Source of the DNA: Jacaranda mimosifolia | Taxonomy: Eukaryota > Streptophyta > Magnoliopsida > Lamiales > Bignoniaceae | DNA: 64,000 bases | Assembly (NCBI GenBank): GCA_018894105.1 | Contig: CM032128.1 | Span: forward strand, 30,279,299-30,343,298 | Direction of reading: 5' to 3' | Part shown: positions 47,284-58,857 of the stretch, piece after piece | How the letters are laid out: the number at the start of each line of letters is the position of its first letter | How positions within the stretch are numbered: the stretch's first letter is position 1 | Notes under the pieces: model-generated | Database searches by the model: none | What the model was told of the DNA's origin: nothing | What the model saw: only the letters and a program-made list of their open reading frames with translations | Position numbers and translations under genes: made by a program

Positions 47284-47809
47284 GTTTTAATAAAGGCAGA
47301 TCGACACGCTACTCGCTACAAAGCATTAGGCTGGTTGCAGAGTGTTGGAGAGTGTAATATGGACTATATTGGAGTCTAGAATCTTGCTTCTAAAACTGAT
47401 CAAACTGCAAAAGTCAGCAATAATAAAATCATATTAAAAGTGAGATGGCTTATCACACTCCACTGCATCATCAACATCAACCCATCAACCATATCTGTGC
47501 AAGTGCTTTGACATTCGTACACTTCTTCTTCTTCTTCTTCTTCTTCGTTTTAATAAAGGCAGATCGGCACGCTACTCGCTACAAAGCATTAGGCTGGTTG
47601 CAGAGTGTTGGAGAGTGTAATATGGACTATATTGGAGTCTAGAATCTTGCATCTAAAACTGATCATACTGCAAAAGTCAGCAATAATAAAATCATATTAA
47701 AAGTGAGATGGCTTATCACACTCCACTGCATCATCAACATCAACCCATCAACCATATCTGTGCAAGTGCTTTGACATTCGTACAGTTCTTCTTCTTCTTC
47801 TTCTTCTTT
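47284..47809. repeat. Tandem duplication of a 263-bp unit in a myosin intron
   Basis: Unit 1 (47284-47546) and unit 2 (47547-47809) both start GTTTTAATAAAGGCAGATCG and end in a CTT/TTC microsatellite. They differ by only a handful of substitutions, so the duplication is recent. It lies in the intron between the exons at 46849-46905 and 48166-48222. No exon is contained in it. Confidence 0.9.
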
Positions 47810-49037
47810 CTCTCTCTTTGTTGAAAACCTGAACCCTTGGTGCCGACATTCATTACATACAGAATTCAGCTCTAAGAAAGTCAAACAGATTGGGAGGAGG
47901 CTCCTCCAGGACATAGCCATGCTAATGCATCCGGCCAAAAGAAGCTTGGTCTGCATAATTATCCCGTCCCTAGCTGCATGTACCAACCTGACAAAAATAA
48001 TGTAAAACATGGACAAACATGCTAATATTGGGGTTTCCAGGTCTTCATACTAGCAACAGCGGTGCTTGGAAAGATCTTGAAATTGAATATTTTCAAAGAT
48101 GCATAATACTAACTATTGCTAAATATTTCCAGAAAAAATGGTGCTTCAAAGGAGATAAATCTCACCAAGAAGCCAACAGCTTGTCTTATGTGTTTGAGTT
48201 CACCCCAAGATGTGCCAGCATACTGGGCTCCGAGAATATTTTGTCAATGAAAAAGAAAGAAAAAAAACAGTACTGGCACAAAAAAGCGTGAGCATTCTTA
48301 ATATGACAAAACGGGAATCACCTCTTCTTTTGCTTGGCAGCACCACAACTCCAGCTCACCCAAGCCAGCTTTGACATACTCCCCATTGCTGAAAGTACAA
48401 CACTCACGTCTTAGGAGAATGCTGAAAATCATATGTGTGGATAAAAGTAATAATCTCCCATGGTAAAGAAAGTAGAGAAAGATTTCTAAGTCGAGAACTC
48501 CTTCATCACCTGTTAAAGAGTTGCAAATATTTTCTGAACAAGAACCGGGGGAACCTGGAAAGACAGCAAATTTGTTACAACTTCAAAGCATATAAACAAG
48601 TGTACAAAATGCAGCACAAACAAAATCCACACAAAATTTTCTTTCAGTGCACTGAGAAGGGAGTTGAGGCGATCGATGATGCCCTGCCAATGACTTGTTG
48701 GAGATTCTTTGCCAAAAGACCGCCCAGACCTTATAGCACATTACCTCTGGCGGTTCTTGCTGCCTGAATTTCATTAGAGTACATCATGATCCAGAAACTA
48801 GGGTCCTTATTTTTTTACTATGCAATAATGCTCACGCATTGACTTCTGAAGAAGTTACATTAAAGATCAGAAGCACTAATGAAGACAACATGACAAAAGA
48901 TCATATGCAAAATACATAACGGCAACATGATATGCTAACAGATTAAGTAAATGGATCATCTAAAAATAGAATTCATCAGGGCAATAGTTCAACTCGTAGT
49001 CCATAAGACAAAACAACAATTGAAGTCAGATGAATAT

Positions 49038-50287
49038 TGATGGGTGTCGACTCCAACAAAAATAATTGCCTACTCTAGAAATATGATTTGTAATCAGTGG
49101 GAGTAGGGTCGTATTCCAAAGGGACTAATAAGTTTTGTTTCTTTCAAATTTACTGAATAAAATAAAATAGAATGGGAAGGATTTTTGTGAAACAGAAGAT
49201 TAGAATCTTAAAAGTAAATAAATCACGAATAAAAATATGAAATCAATAAGAATGGAATCTAACTTAAGGTAAAATCTCAGTTTGGTTCATAGATCTGATC
49301 ATTGATGCAAAGATTAATTCTTCTTTTCTTGAATAGACTGGTTATAGTTACTTGGACGCCCTAATAACCAATCTCTCATTACCATTTCGATAACTAAGAG
49401 AAGCTCGTTAGTTATTTCCCTTGCCATTAAACAACCCTAAAGAAACACTCTTAGGATTTAATTTATTAACAATATTAAAAATTAGAAAGACCCAGCCCTA
49501 GCCAACAAACACACATAAGCAGGGTTCATTTAGACTATATTATTTATTCAAATAACATAAATCACGCATTTGGTCACCACACATAATCATGTTATTTGCC
49601 GCAAATATTAAAATAATTAAATAATTATGGATTTAATGTTCTAATTGACAGGACAATTATTCTAAACTATCAAATTTGGACCCTAAATTCAATGTACCTG
49701 AATAATCGTAATGAAAACGAAGATAAATAAATACTCAAGAAATAAGAAAAACAAATTAAATCAATTAGATCTCACAAATACTGAAGAATCAAAACTTCAA
49801 TAATTCCTTATGCTAGAAAAAGAGTTTAGCAACTCATGTCTGAGAGAAAAAGTGCAGAAAACAAAAAAAAATGCTAAACAAAAGAATGAAAAACTACCTA
49901 TGAAAGAAACCTAGCTCCCTATAAATAGCATACTACACCTAATGCAACTGAAAAACTAATAAGAGTCCTACCAGAATAGGAAAACTAAAATTATCCTAAT
50001 TAAAAAAATTAAAATTAAAATATTCCAGGAATATACAACTACCAAAACATATCCGCACTCAAATTATTTTCTTCTTTCATTTCTCATCTTCTCGGGAATG
50101 CAATCTTTGCTCCAAACATGTCAAAAACTCGATTTCCAATTGCATTTAGCTTAAATCTTCAATTTGCTTCACAAAACATAAAAAGAAAGTTAAAACTCAA
50201 TAATTAAGCATTTTTACTATTAACCACAAGAGAAAATTATACGAATAAAAAGAAAAAAATACAACTTAACAAATGTCATTCCCAACA
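49038..50287 (-). mobile_element. Putative solo LTR in a copy A tail intron (1250 bp)
   Basis: Read on the minus strand the block starts TGTTGGGAATGACATTTG and ends GACACCCATCA, giving TG...CA termini. It is AT-rich, has no coding frame, and interrupts the intron between two tail exons. The 5-bp flanks, AATAT and AATCA, match at only three positions, so the exact borders or the solo-LTR reading could be wrong. Its composition resembles the solo LTR in copy B, although the two are not alignable copies. Confidence 0.5.
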
Positions 50288-51489
50288 AATCACAGTGTTT
50301 TTCTCATGCATCATGGAGGACCAATAAGTGCTTCAAGCAATCAAAAGACCACCTAAGACCAACCAATAAATCCTTGATAATTCTGTCACAGTTTCTCCTC
50401 TTTTCCTGAGAAAACATTCCTTAGAAATTAACCTAGCTGGCTGTATGAGTGTAACAACTGAAAACAATCTATTCAACCATTTTACATATTACACATATAG
50501 TTTACAAGAAGAGAGAATCGAAATACCAAAATACATAAAGCAAGCAATGGTCCCAACTCCTTCTTCAAGTTATCTCGAATAATGCCATAGATTTTCTCAA
50601 CATATGCAGTAAGCTGCTGCTTGAAAAGCAGAGCAGGGTATTTAACTTCAACTTGGCGTACTTCTTCAAGTGCTGAAACAGCAGCAGCAACAAGGCTGAC
50701 ACCAGAAGGGGATGACTGGAATCCCTGTAAACAAAATTTTATTTACATCATTTTTTCGTACTTCTCTGACTAACCACATAATTACCCATGTTATATATAT
50801 CATTTGAAAGGAAAATCATGAAAGAACCTTAATACCATTGTCATCCTCCCGAATAGGGAGGTCAGTGGTTGTGGTTTACCAACTGGGTTTGCACCAGCTG
50901 TGCCAGCAGGTTTCAGGCTTTTTTGAAGTAAGAACAACAGCGTAGAGGTATTTGACAGCCAATATGCCATATGATCATTGCTTTCTTGATTCTGCAAGAA
51001 GTTAAAGTTCAGTTATTTCAAATCCTTGATAGTTGTTCATGATGCTGCCTGCAACTAGTTCAGGATTATTCTCCACCAGTAAGGCACACATGCGAAAGCC
51101 CTAACATTCCATTCCCCAAACAAAAGACATCAGAAAAGAAAATTGTTAACAAAAAATGGACATGTCAAATGTTCAGACATCAAGGTGTAACTTTACGAAC
51201 GATTTTAGACCATAAGAAGGCAATGCACTACTTTCAATAATGTGGAGTAAATAATCTTCCCCATGTAAACAGGCCTTCAGTGTAGTCAAAAAGCAACAAA
51301 TCTGGATTAACAAAAGGAAACAAACAAACTAACAAAAAAACAACTATAACAAATAGCTATGAGAAAGCTAAAATGACAGCTAAGATCAATCAAATCTATC
51401 ATCTTTATCATCATGTGCTATTTTACAGTGCACCGGGGAACTTGCTACATTAATATCTTCAACATATCCATGCCAATGTCATGATAGAA

Positions 51490-54400
51490 GTTCCAATGCT
51501 CCTTTAGGGGAAGTTAACAAGGTCTGTTGCCGAAGAATTTTGTTCTCAGTTTCCATGTCCGAAATTTTTTCTTCCAGCCTACACATAAAAGAGAAAGATA
51601 CTTTAAATGTAATTAAAAATAAAATGAGCTTAAAAACCATGTCTATTACTTAAATAGAACTCAAGCTTACACAACATAACAAATTTAACTAAAAGGCGAC
51701 AAAAACCTAACTATGCATACTCGTCGTCAACTTAGACTATGCCTCCTCCATGGCTTGCTTCAACCTCTCCTCGCTAAGTTTGTTTGTCTCTTCATATTTC
51801 TTCTCTGTTTCATCCATTTTTGTTTCAAGGGAGCTAATTAAGGCCTGCAACAATGCAGAAGATGATGCAATAACAAAACAAGTATATAATGAAAAAAATT
51901 TCCACCCATTCAACCGTAACTCTTTAACACAATAATTTCGTGGAACCCGGCAAGCATACCTTGAGTTTTTCAAGTTCAGCAGTGAGCTTTTCCATCATTT
52001 CATGGTCAATGACTGGTATCTCCTGTATCACGGGGATTTGGTCAGCTGCCAATTTTGCAGTTTCCCTTTCCTTTATTAGCATGTCTTTGGTTTCTTTGAA
52101 CTGAAGCTCAAGCTCTTGTAAAGCTGTTTGCAATTTTGTGTTCTCTTGCATTTTTGTTTCTTCTAGGTCAGCCTACAGAAATAGAATACATGTGCATGGG
52201 TCAGCGAGAGAAGATGCAAAAGAAGACAATGAAGTTTTCAAAAGTATATAATTAGAAGAAGAATATGTCATGCATCCTGCTCTTATTACATATATAGGGT
52301 GCCCTTTTACTAATTAGAATGGTGAGAAGCCTTCAAGTTTGCCATTTTCAATTCCAGAATGCTGATATATTAAGTCATCTTCATTTCAAACCAGACCTCA
52401 TTCCAAAGGGTATGCAGAAACCATTGTCCTTCAGGGGTTCCAATTAGAACAAATGCTAATAATGTAAGGTCTACCAACAAGTAACAACAATTTCTTATTA
52501 GCCTGGGAAGATTTCAAAATGGGGACTTCAACAAACAATACAATTAAATGAAATATGGTATCTGCAATTTATAGCTTCAGATAAAGGTAAATTAACTTGA
52601 ATACAACAAGTATGAGGATGTTATCGTCTACTGTGCTCTCTTTTGTTGCATGGAAGGGGGAGCGATCACAAGCGTCTTTACTAATGTCTGTTATGTCTGC
52701 TATCAATAAAGCCCAACCCTTGAGCTAAGGTCCAGATATTCTGGACCACTCAGGATGAAGTTTGTTTTCAACTAAGCAGGATTACTTCAGCATTTCGGAT
52801 CTTCACACTTGCATATTTTCTTGTGGTTCTCTTAGTATTTCCTCAAGAAGAAATACAACATAAAATAACATAAAAACATTTTCGTTTATCATACTTCATT
52901 GTTTGTAATAGAATGTTCATTACTTAACAGGGATAGGCCTGTCATTCTCAATTACATTGAGTACCACATGAGAACTGTCTTTATCTCAGTTGATAAGATG
53001 ATAACAGTCACCATCTTGCAGGAAAAAATAGATAAATAAATAAATAAATGCTATTAATAGGAAATTAGGTACTTTAAAGTGGTTTCAAGACATTGACAAC
53101 GTGGAAAAAGAGAAAGATGTGTTGGAAGATTTAACATACTCTCATTCGTTGCTCCAGCTGCAATCTCCAAGTCAATTCTTCAACTTGCTTCTCTAATTTT
53201 TCCTTGGTAGCTTGCAGGGCACTAATTTCTCTCGCAGCCTATGTTTCACAAAGATAATTTTATAAGATATAAACAGGTCAAAGGAGAAAGACAACATAAG
53301 CAAGCACTATATCAAAACCATCAAACTAGTTTCAAAACAAAATTACTAATTGGACTTTCTTCTTCAGAAGCCATCCCTGTTTCAGGATTTTTCTTCACCC
53401 AAGTAAATTAAGGTTTTATGAAAACTTATAGCTCCACATGAGCACAAAATACAACACGTAGAACAAAGACAGATATCCCACACCAGAAGGATCAGTACAA
53501 CCTAAATAGTAACTACTTCAGCATTTGGTGGTAATCTCTATCAGAAACGCAAAGTCACTTAACATACATGTGCCTCACGTGTATCATATGTTTATATTAC
53601 TAAAGCACAGTTTACAATCAGAGACAATATGTACTCATCTTTAAATGCAAGCCATATACATGGAAAACTGCAAGCCCACGGAATACTGATCGGTTTCCAG
53701 CCAGTTCAATTATTTTAAGGAAATAACGGTTACATCTATGCCCAATCATCCTCAAACAATATTATAAACTCAAAAGGGTTTGACTTCACAGTAGCTGGCA
53801 CATGTAGCCAGGTAAGTTTTATCAACATATTTTCACCTAGAGCAAAGAGGTTTAAAGGAAGCAAGATATCAGAGACAAAAGATGAGCTGCAAAGAAGAAG
53901 GGAGAGAGATTTTGATAGGGATATAGAGGCTACCATCTTCAATTTACACAGTTCTTTTCGTGCAACTCTCGCCCTCCATGCACATTGCGTGGTGGTTGCA
54001 GCTTTCTTCAGCTTAATATATTCTGAACGAGCTAAGAATTCACGGCAATGACTCTGTAGTCACACAAGTGAGTCATCAATATGTTTGTTTAAAAGAAAAT
54101 AGTTGTAATTCCTCAATGAACCAAAACCAGAAAGACATTTAACTCCCTTTCTGTTTATTTGCTGAGAACTAGTGTTACCTGGATCACAATTGCTGCTCTT
54201 GTCCGCTGTCTAAAATGAAGCTCATTACGTGCGGCCATCCCACGCATTCCTGTCTGGATTAAAACAGCAGATGAGCACAGTTCTTTGTATGCTTTCCTAG
54301 CAAGATACATTCGCAAAACTTTCTGGATCCCGAGACAAGAAGCTTCCCTTCGCATGCCCTCATAAACCTGCCGAGCAAGTTCTCCTGCAACTATCAAAAT

Positions 54401-54650
54401 AAAAATCATAAAGGACATCTTGATGGGTTCAGTACCTCAATAAATAGAGAAACGTCCAACAAAAATTCATACCTCTGCACACAGATTGAATAAATATTGC
54501 TGAGCGACACAATACTGTGAAACTTTTTCTAGCCATATAAGAACGAATTTTCCTCTGGATAATGCTGGCTGATTTTCCTAACACTTCACTCCTGCGAGCA
54601 TACAGCTTGGCCATCTGACCAGCCCTCAGAAACACTTTTGTTTTGCCAAT
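51490..54650 (-). pseudogene. Copy A: converter end, IQ motifs and coiled coil
   Basis: The exons are 54473-54650 ([16 protein letters not shown], then IQ1-2: [15 protein letters not shown] and FIQSVCRG), 54179-54384 (IQ3-4, ending AAIVIQ), 53934-54053 (IQ5-6, TTTQCAWRARVARKEL), 53140-53238 (KLEKQVEELTWRLQLEQRMR), 51960-52172, 51740-51844 (then TAG) and a last piece ending at 51578. IQ motifs bind calmodulin-like light chains; the heptad-rich exons dimerise the heavy chain. The TAG at 51737-51739 stands where family members have Glu in AE(S/T)K. The normal donor after the SMHR segment reads TT instead of GT. The last piece opens LEEKISDMETENKILRQQ and soon leaves the family consensus for a TGA. 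Confidence 0.85.
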
Positions 54651-55757
54651 CTGCAGAAGCAAAATGCATCAAGTATGGTGGCTTCATCCTAAATAAATCG
54701 GCCAACAATAGATATAGATGTTACTGTAGCTCATGCAGGAAAAGGTCAAGATAGAGCAATATACGTGCTAAAGATCTTTACAGATGGAAAATTGGAAAAA
54801 TGTGAATGCGGAGGTAACATATTGCTTGGTCACTTGAAACATTATTTGGATTAGTTAAAAACTGTTTAAAAGATGGAAGTAAGGAAAGGAATCCAATCAC
54901 ACAATCCAAATTAAACAAAAGTAAGTAATCACTTATTGGCATATCCTACAAGATGGTGTATACTATTTTAGTTTGAGGTGATGCTGGTATGAAAGGCCTA
55001 AATCCCAAGTGTAGAAGTAGACACTATAGGAGTCACTAAAAGTAATTAAGAGTAAGTGGAAAGGTCATATCATTTCTATGATTTTCAGATGTGAGAAAAA
55101 TCAACATCCATGAAAGCATATAAATTGATTCAGATTTTATGGCACCCTGATGCTACCTTGCTATAATGGATTCTTCATTTCTTCGACATGCAGCCACCAG
55201 GATCAAAAGACCATGATATTTTTCCATGGTGCAAGAAAAGCATAAATTTATTGTGCCAGGAATATGCCAGAACATAGAAGGCACAACAAGAAATTTATTT
55301 CTGGAGAACCCAACACATAGACATAGCATGACCAATCCTTCTTGGAGAACAAATATCACTATTTTTTTCCAACCTCTTAACATATCATTCATAGGACATG
55401 CTATATATTAACTGAAGAAACACAAGAAGCTAAAGCTAAATGGAAGTACGAAAAAGAAAATCGATCGCAACCAGACTCAAAGGCGTGATGGTATTAAGAA
55501 AAGATTCTCTTACGCGTCTGCTTCTAAATTAATTTAGATATAAACCCATAAGCACTAAAAGTAAACAAAGAGACAGAATGAACATAGATCACAACCAGGA
55601 GGAAAAGAAAAGAAAAGTAAGACAAAGAGCACATCACTACACGATAACAAGCTTAGCCGAACACTTGAAATGTGATCCTCATAACTAAAGGGCAAAACAC
55701 TATGTTATTCCAAAGTTAATGCTATATTTAGCTTCCACAATCCAGCAAAGTTTATAC

Positions 55758-57644
55758 CTGATAGCCTTCAAGTCCAACTTCCTTCAAAAGTCCCTTGCAA
55801 ACAGCAACCTCATCCGTACTATCATAAATCCAATTAAAGCGACTAAAATGAGAGGCCAATATCACTGATTGTGGTTATCAAAGGGGAAGTATGGAGCACA
55901 GTGATCATACCTTCCATCTAAAACTTCAGCACAAAGAATGCCAAAACGGTCTACAAATTCAAAAAAAGGTTTTTTGGTAGGATATCCAGTAGAACTTATC
56001 CTAATAGCATTCATGACCCCCTGGATAGAATCAAACAATGATAATAATGAAATAATTAAACTTGTGAAATAACAACAACAATATTATTAACTCACAAGAA
56101 ACAGATCAAAAGAGCATGGTGTATTACCCCACAACACAGTTGTTGGAGGACATTATGATTCTCAAATATGTTTGGCTTAAGGAGATTATTTGGTTTCACA
56201 CAGCGTATATAATGAGGTTCAGTGGCACTCAGAGTTTCAACCAGAGCGTCTAATTGTTGCTGCAACATGCATGGCGTGAAAATCTCATACAACAATGTAG
56301 CAAATCAAAAGGCTAAAGGACACCTGCGATGATGAAACTACAGCAATTTCATACCTTAAACCTTAAGCCAATTGAAGAAAATTTTGAATGTTTAGAGGAC
56401 TCCTCATTTGATACTGGAAAAAGATCCGAAACAAACGAACATTTGGAAGCATGCAAGAGTGCTTGATGTTCAGCAATAACATAATCCTTGTTTTTGTCCA
56501 GAAACAACTCAGTTTGATATGTTACCTGACACATTAAACTTATTTTGTAACCTAGCTTTTCAACGAAAATTCATGTGAGTTCAAATAGATCTCTTGACGC
56601 AACACTTGATAAGAAAAATGTGCAATTAAAACTTACGTTACCAGCATAATGTGAAATTGTGAAGTCAGAAAGAGCTAATTTGGGCTTGCTGAAGCGTTTG
56701 TGATTCTTAAAAGTCTGGTACAGCTTTTGGGCAAATGTTTCATGAGTCGAACGCGGAAACACGCTGCAAGACAAAATGACAGACATAGATAACCAAGAGC
56801 ATCAAATACTACAGTCACTATGTAAACAAACGAAACAATTGTAAACAGAATCCCCTTAGTGATGAGAAACTTACCGAGCTTCATCAAGAAGTGCTATAAT
56901 GCCACCTGGCTTCTGAATAATATCAAGAAACATATATAGGACATTAGAAAGAAACATATATCGATATATTAGAAAGAGAAATTTTTCTGCCAAGTGAGAA
57001 ACTTATAACAGAATGGCTTTGCTAGAAAATGAACGCAACAACCACAGCTAAAAGATACAGAGATCCCTGGCCATATACCTCTAGAAAGATGAAGAGAAGA
57101 CAATACCCAGGAGAAAAAATTAATTTTCAATATTGAATCTTGAACCTCACACTCAACTAGGAGTGAAGATGTTTCGACAAAGGTTCTCAAACCTAGAGTT
57201 TCTAATGAATAGAAACACATTCGTGAATTAAAGATATGATAAGGTACTTACCACTGAATTTTAATGCCTTAACCAATTTTGTTTATAAGGCCAAACAAAA
57301 AATTCATGCACATAATAAGACAGAAATATAATCACTCGTGAAGAAAGAAAAGTAACAGTTGAAAGCCAAAATCTTTGGTGGCAGTGCAAAAAGCAAAACC
57401 TTTTCAATCAGTGCCAAAACATCTTGATTGTCAATAACTCTATGTAGCTCCAGTTAATTTCTTCTTTTGTGTACTCCTCTTGCTCCATTTTAAAAACATG
57501 CTGCCAAGTAAAGATTTGAGTGTCATACAACCACAACAAAGACAAATTAACTAAAAATCAAAAAGAAATGAAAAATTACAGGATACCTGATTAAAGTGCT
57601 GTTGAAGCTTCTCATTTGCCAAGTTTATGCAAAATTGTTCAAAA
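55758..57644 (-). pseudogene. Copy A: motor C-terminal half with frameshift
   Basis: The exons are 57587-57644 (SFEQFCINLANEKLQQHFNQ), 57400-57500, 56875-56912, 56637-56763, 56355-56525, 56128-56259 (actin-interface [13 protein letters not shown]), 55911-56020 and 55758-55818. The 57400-57500 exon is 101 bases; its counterpart in copy B is 102. The missing base falls in the WSYIEFIDN codons and produces a stop ten codons later. The exons after it would all read in phase if that base were present. [13 protein letters not shown] has Cys where the family has Arg, and GVMNAIRIS has Asn for Glu; both are unusual changes in a conserved segment. Confidence 0.85.
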
Positions 57645-58857
57645 CTGTGGAAATATACAATAATCAGACAGAAGAATGGTGGCCTGAGAAAAACTGTTGC
57701 AGCTAGCAAGCACAATGATTAAAGAAACACCTGGTGCAATAGAAGTAAATTGCTCAAAACTTAAAACTAAGCATCATTCAATTAAGTATGATATGGTTCC
57801 ATCATTCTTTCCAATCTGAAGATGATAATATAATATGCATTTAGTTGGACAAACAGTTAAATTCAATAGAACTCAGGAGCAGTCCATAAAGCTTTAAGAA
57901 ATCTTTATTGTGCAAAAAACCCAGGCACACATGAAGTAAATAGCCAAATCAGACTAATGGTGTTAAATATGATGTGGTAAAACAATTGGTAATTAACTGA
58001 CTCATCAGATAATTGCATTCTCAATACTTAGCATCCCTAATTTATAACTTCAGGTCTCCAATTTCATCAAGCAATATATGCGAAGTGTTCATGTGCAGGT
58101 TAAAATTATACAGAACATTGCTTATTTCTAGCGGAATAAACAAAAAGGCCATGGATATGAATGTGCACAAAACTTTCAAACTCATCGTGCTACATTCCAT
58201 GCATAAGAAGAACCTGTGGAGCATATTTCCTTTCCATATTAAATTTTTTCTTAAATTTGAGAAAATGTATCCAATAACTCAAGCTGGTAGGATAACTAGA
58301 GGTCGGGGATGTAGATGCAGTGGGTGCGTAACACAAGTAGCAAAGGGAAAGAAGTGGCATTTTCTTGCTTCCAGCTTTTGTATTGCAGGAGGAGCCGGCT
58401 ATTGTTTTAGAGCACTTAACTAGATGAGTAAGCCTTTCTCCATTAACTAAGATTGTGCCTCCAATCAGTGGTATATTATCTTCAAATTTTAATATTTAAA
58501 TTTCAAAAACCTAGAAATGTAGACTAACAAACATGGAGTACTACATAACCACTAAAGAAAAGGGACTGCAGTTTATAGATTAGGCATAATACGTCTGAAA
58601 CTAGGGCGTTAGTAGAGTGAGACATTTGTGTTACTCTCTCCATTTGCCCCCATACAGAGGGGGGAATAGCAGAGTGAGAAGTAGTTAAAAGCCTATCATT
58701 TCTTGTTGCTGTCATAAAGACCAAAGAGTGCAAAAGGTCAGACTGGACATGTAAACAGATACAAGCAAAACTTATTCTTTTTGTCTTGTGAGAAGATCTT
58801 TATGCATCTACCGAAAACAGAAGTGATCATGTCAACAATGAAGAACCGGCTAAGCAC

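Larger units (their letters stand above)
46254..50991 (-). pseudogene. Copy A: dilute (DIL) cargo-binding tail, damaged
   Basis: The exons are 50836-50991 ([20 protein letters not shown]), 50527-50724 ([20 protein letters not shown]), 48633-48763, 48510-48554, 48322-48421 (LLRRECCTFSNGEYVKAG), 48166-48222 (ELKHIRQAVGFL), 46849-46905 (KYRISYDEITNDLCP), 46453-46533 (LSVQQLYRICTLYWDDNYNT) and 46254-46340 (SSMRVLMTEDSNNAVSDSFL). This domain normally binds cargo adaptors. The segment that should precede it (KPVAAFTIYKCLLHW in family members) is absent. A 2-base TA insertion in 48633-48763 gives a TAA (48731-48733). The 48510-48554 exon has lost about 25 bases and reads into a stop. A 1.25-kb LTR-like insertion and a 263-bp tandem duplication lie in its introns. 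Confidence 0.85.
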
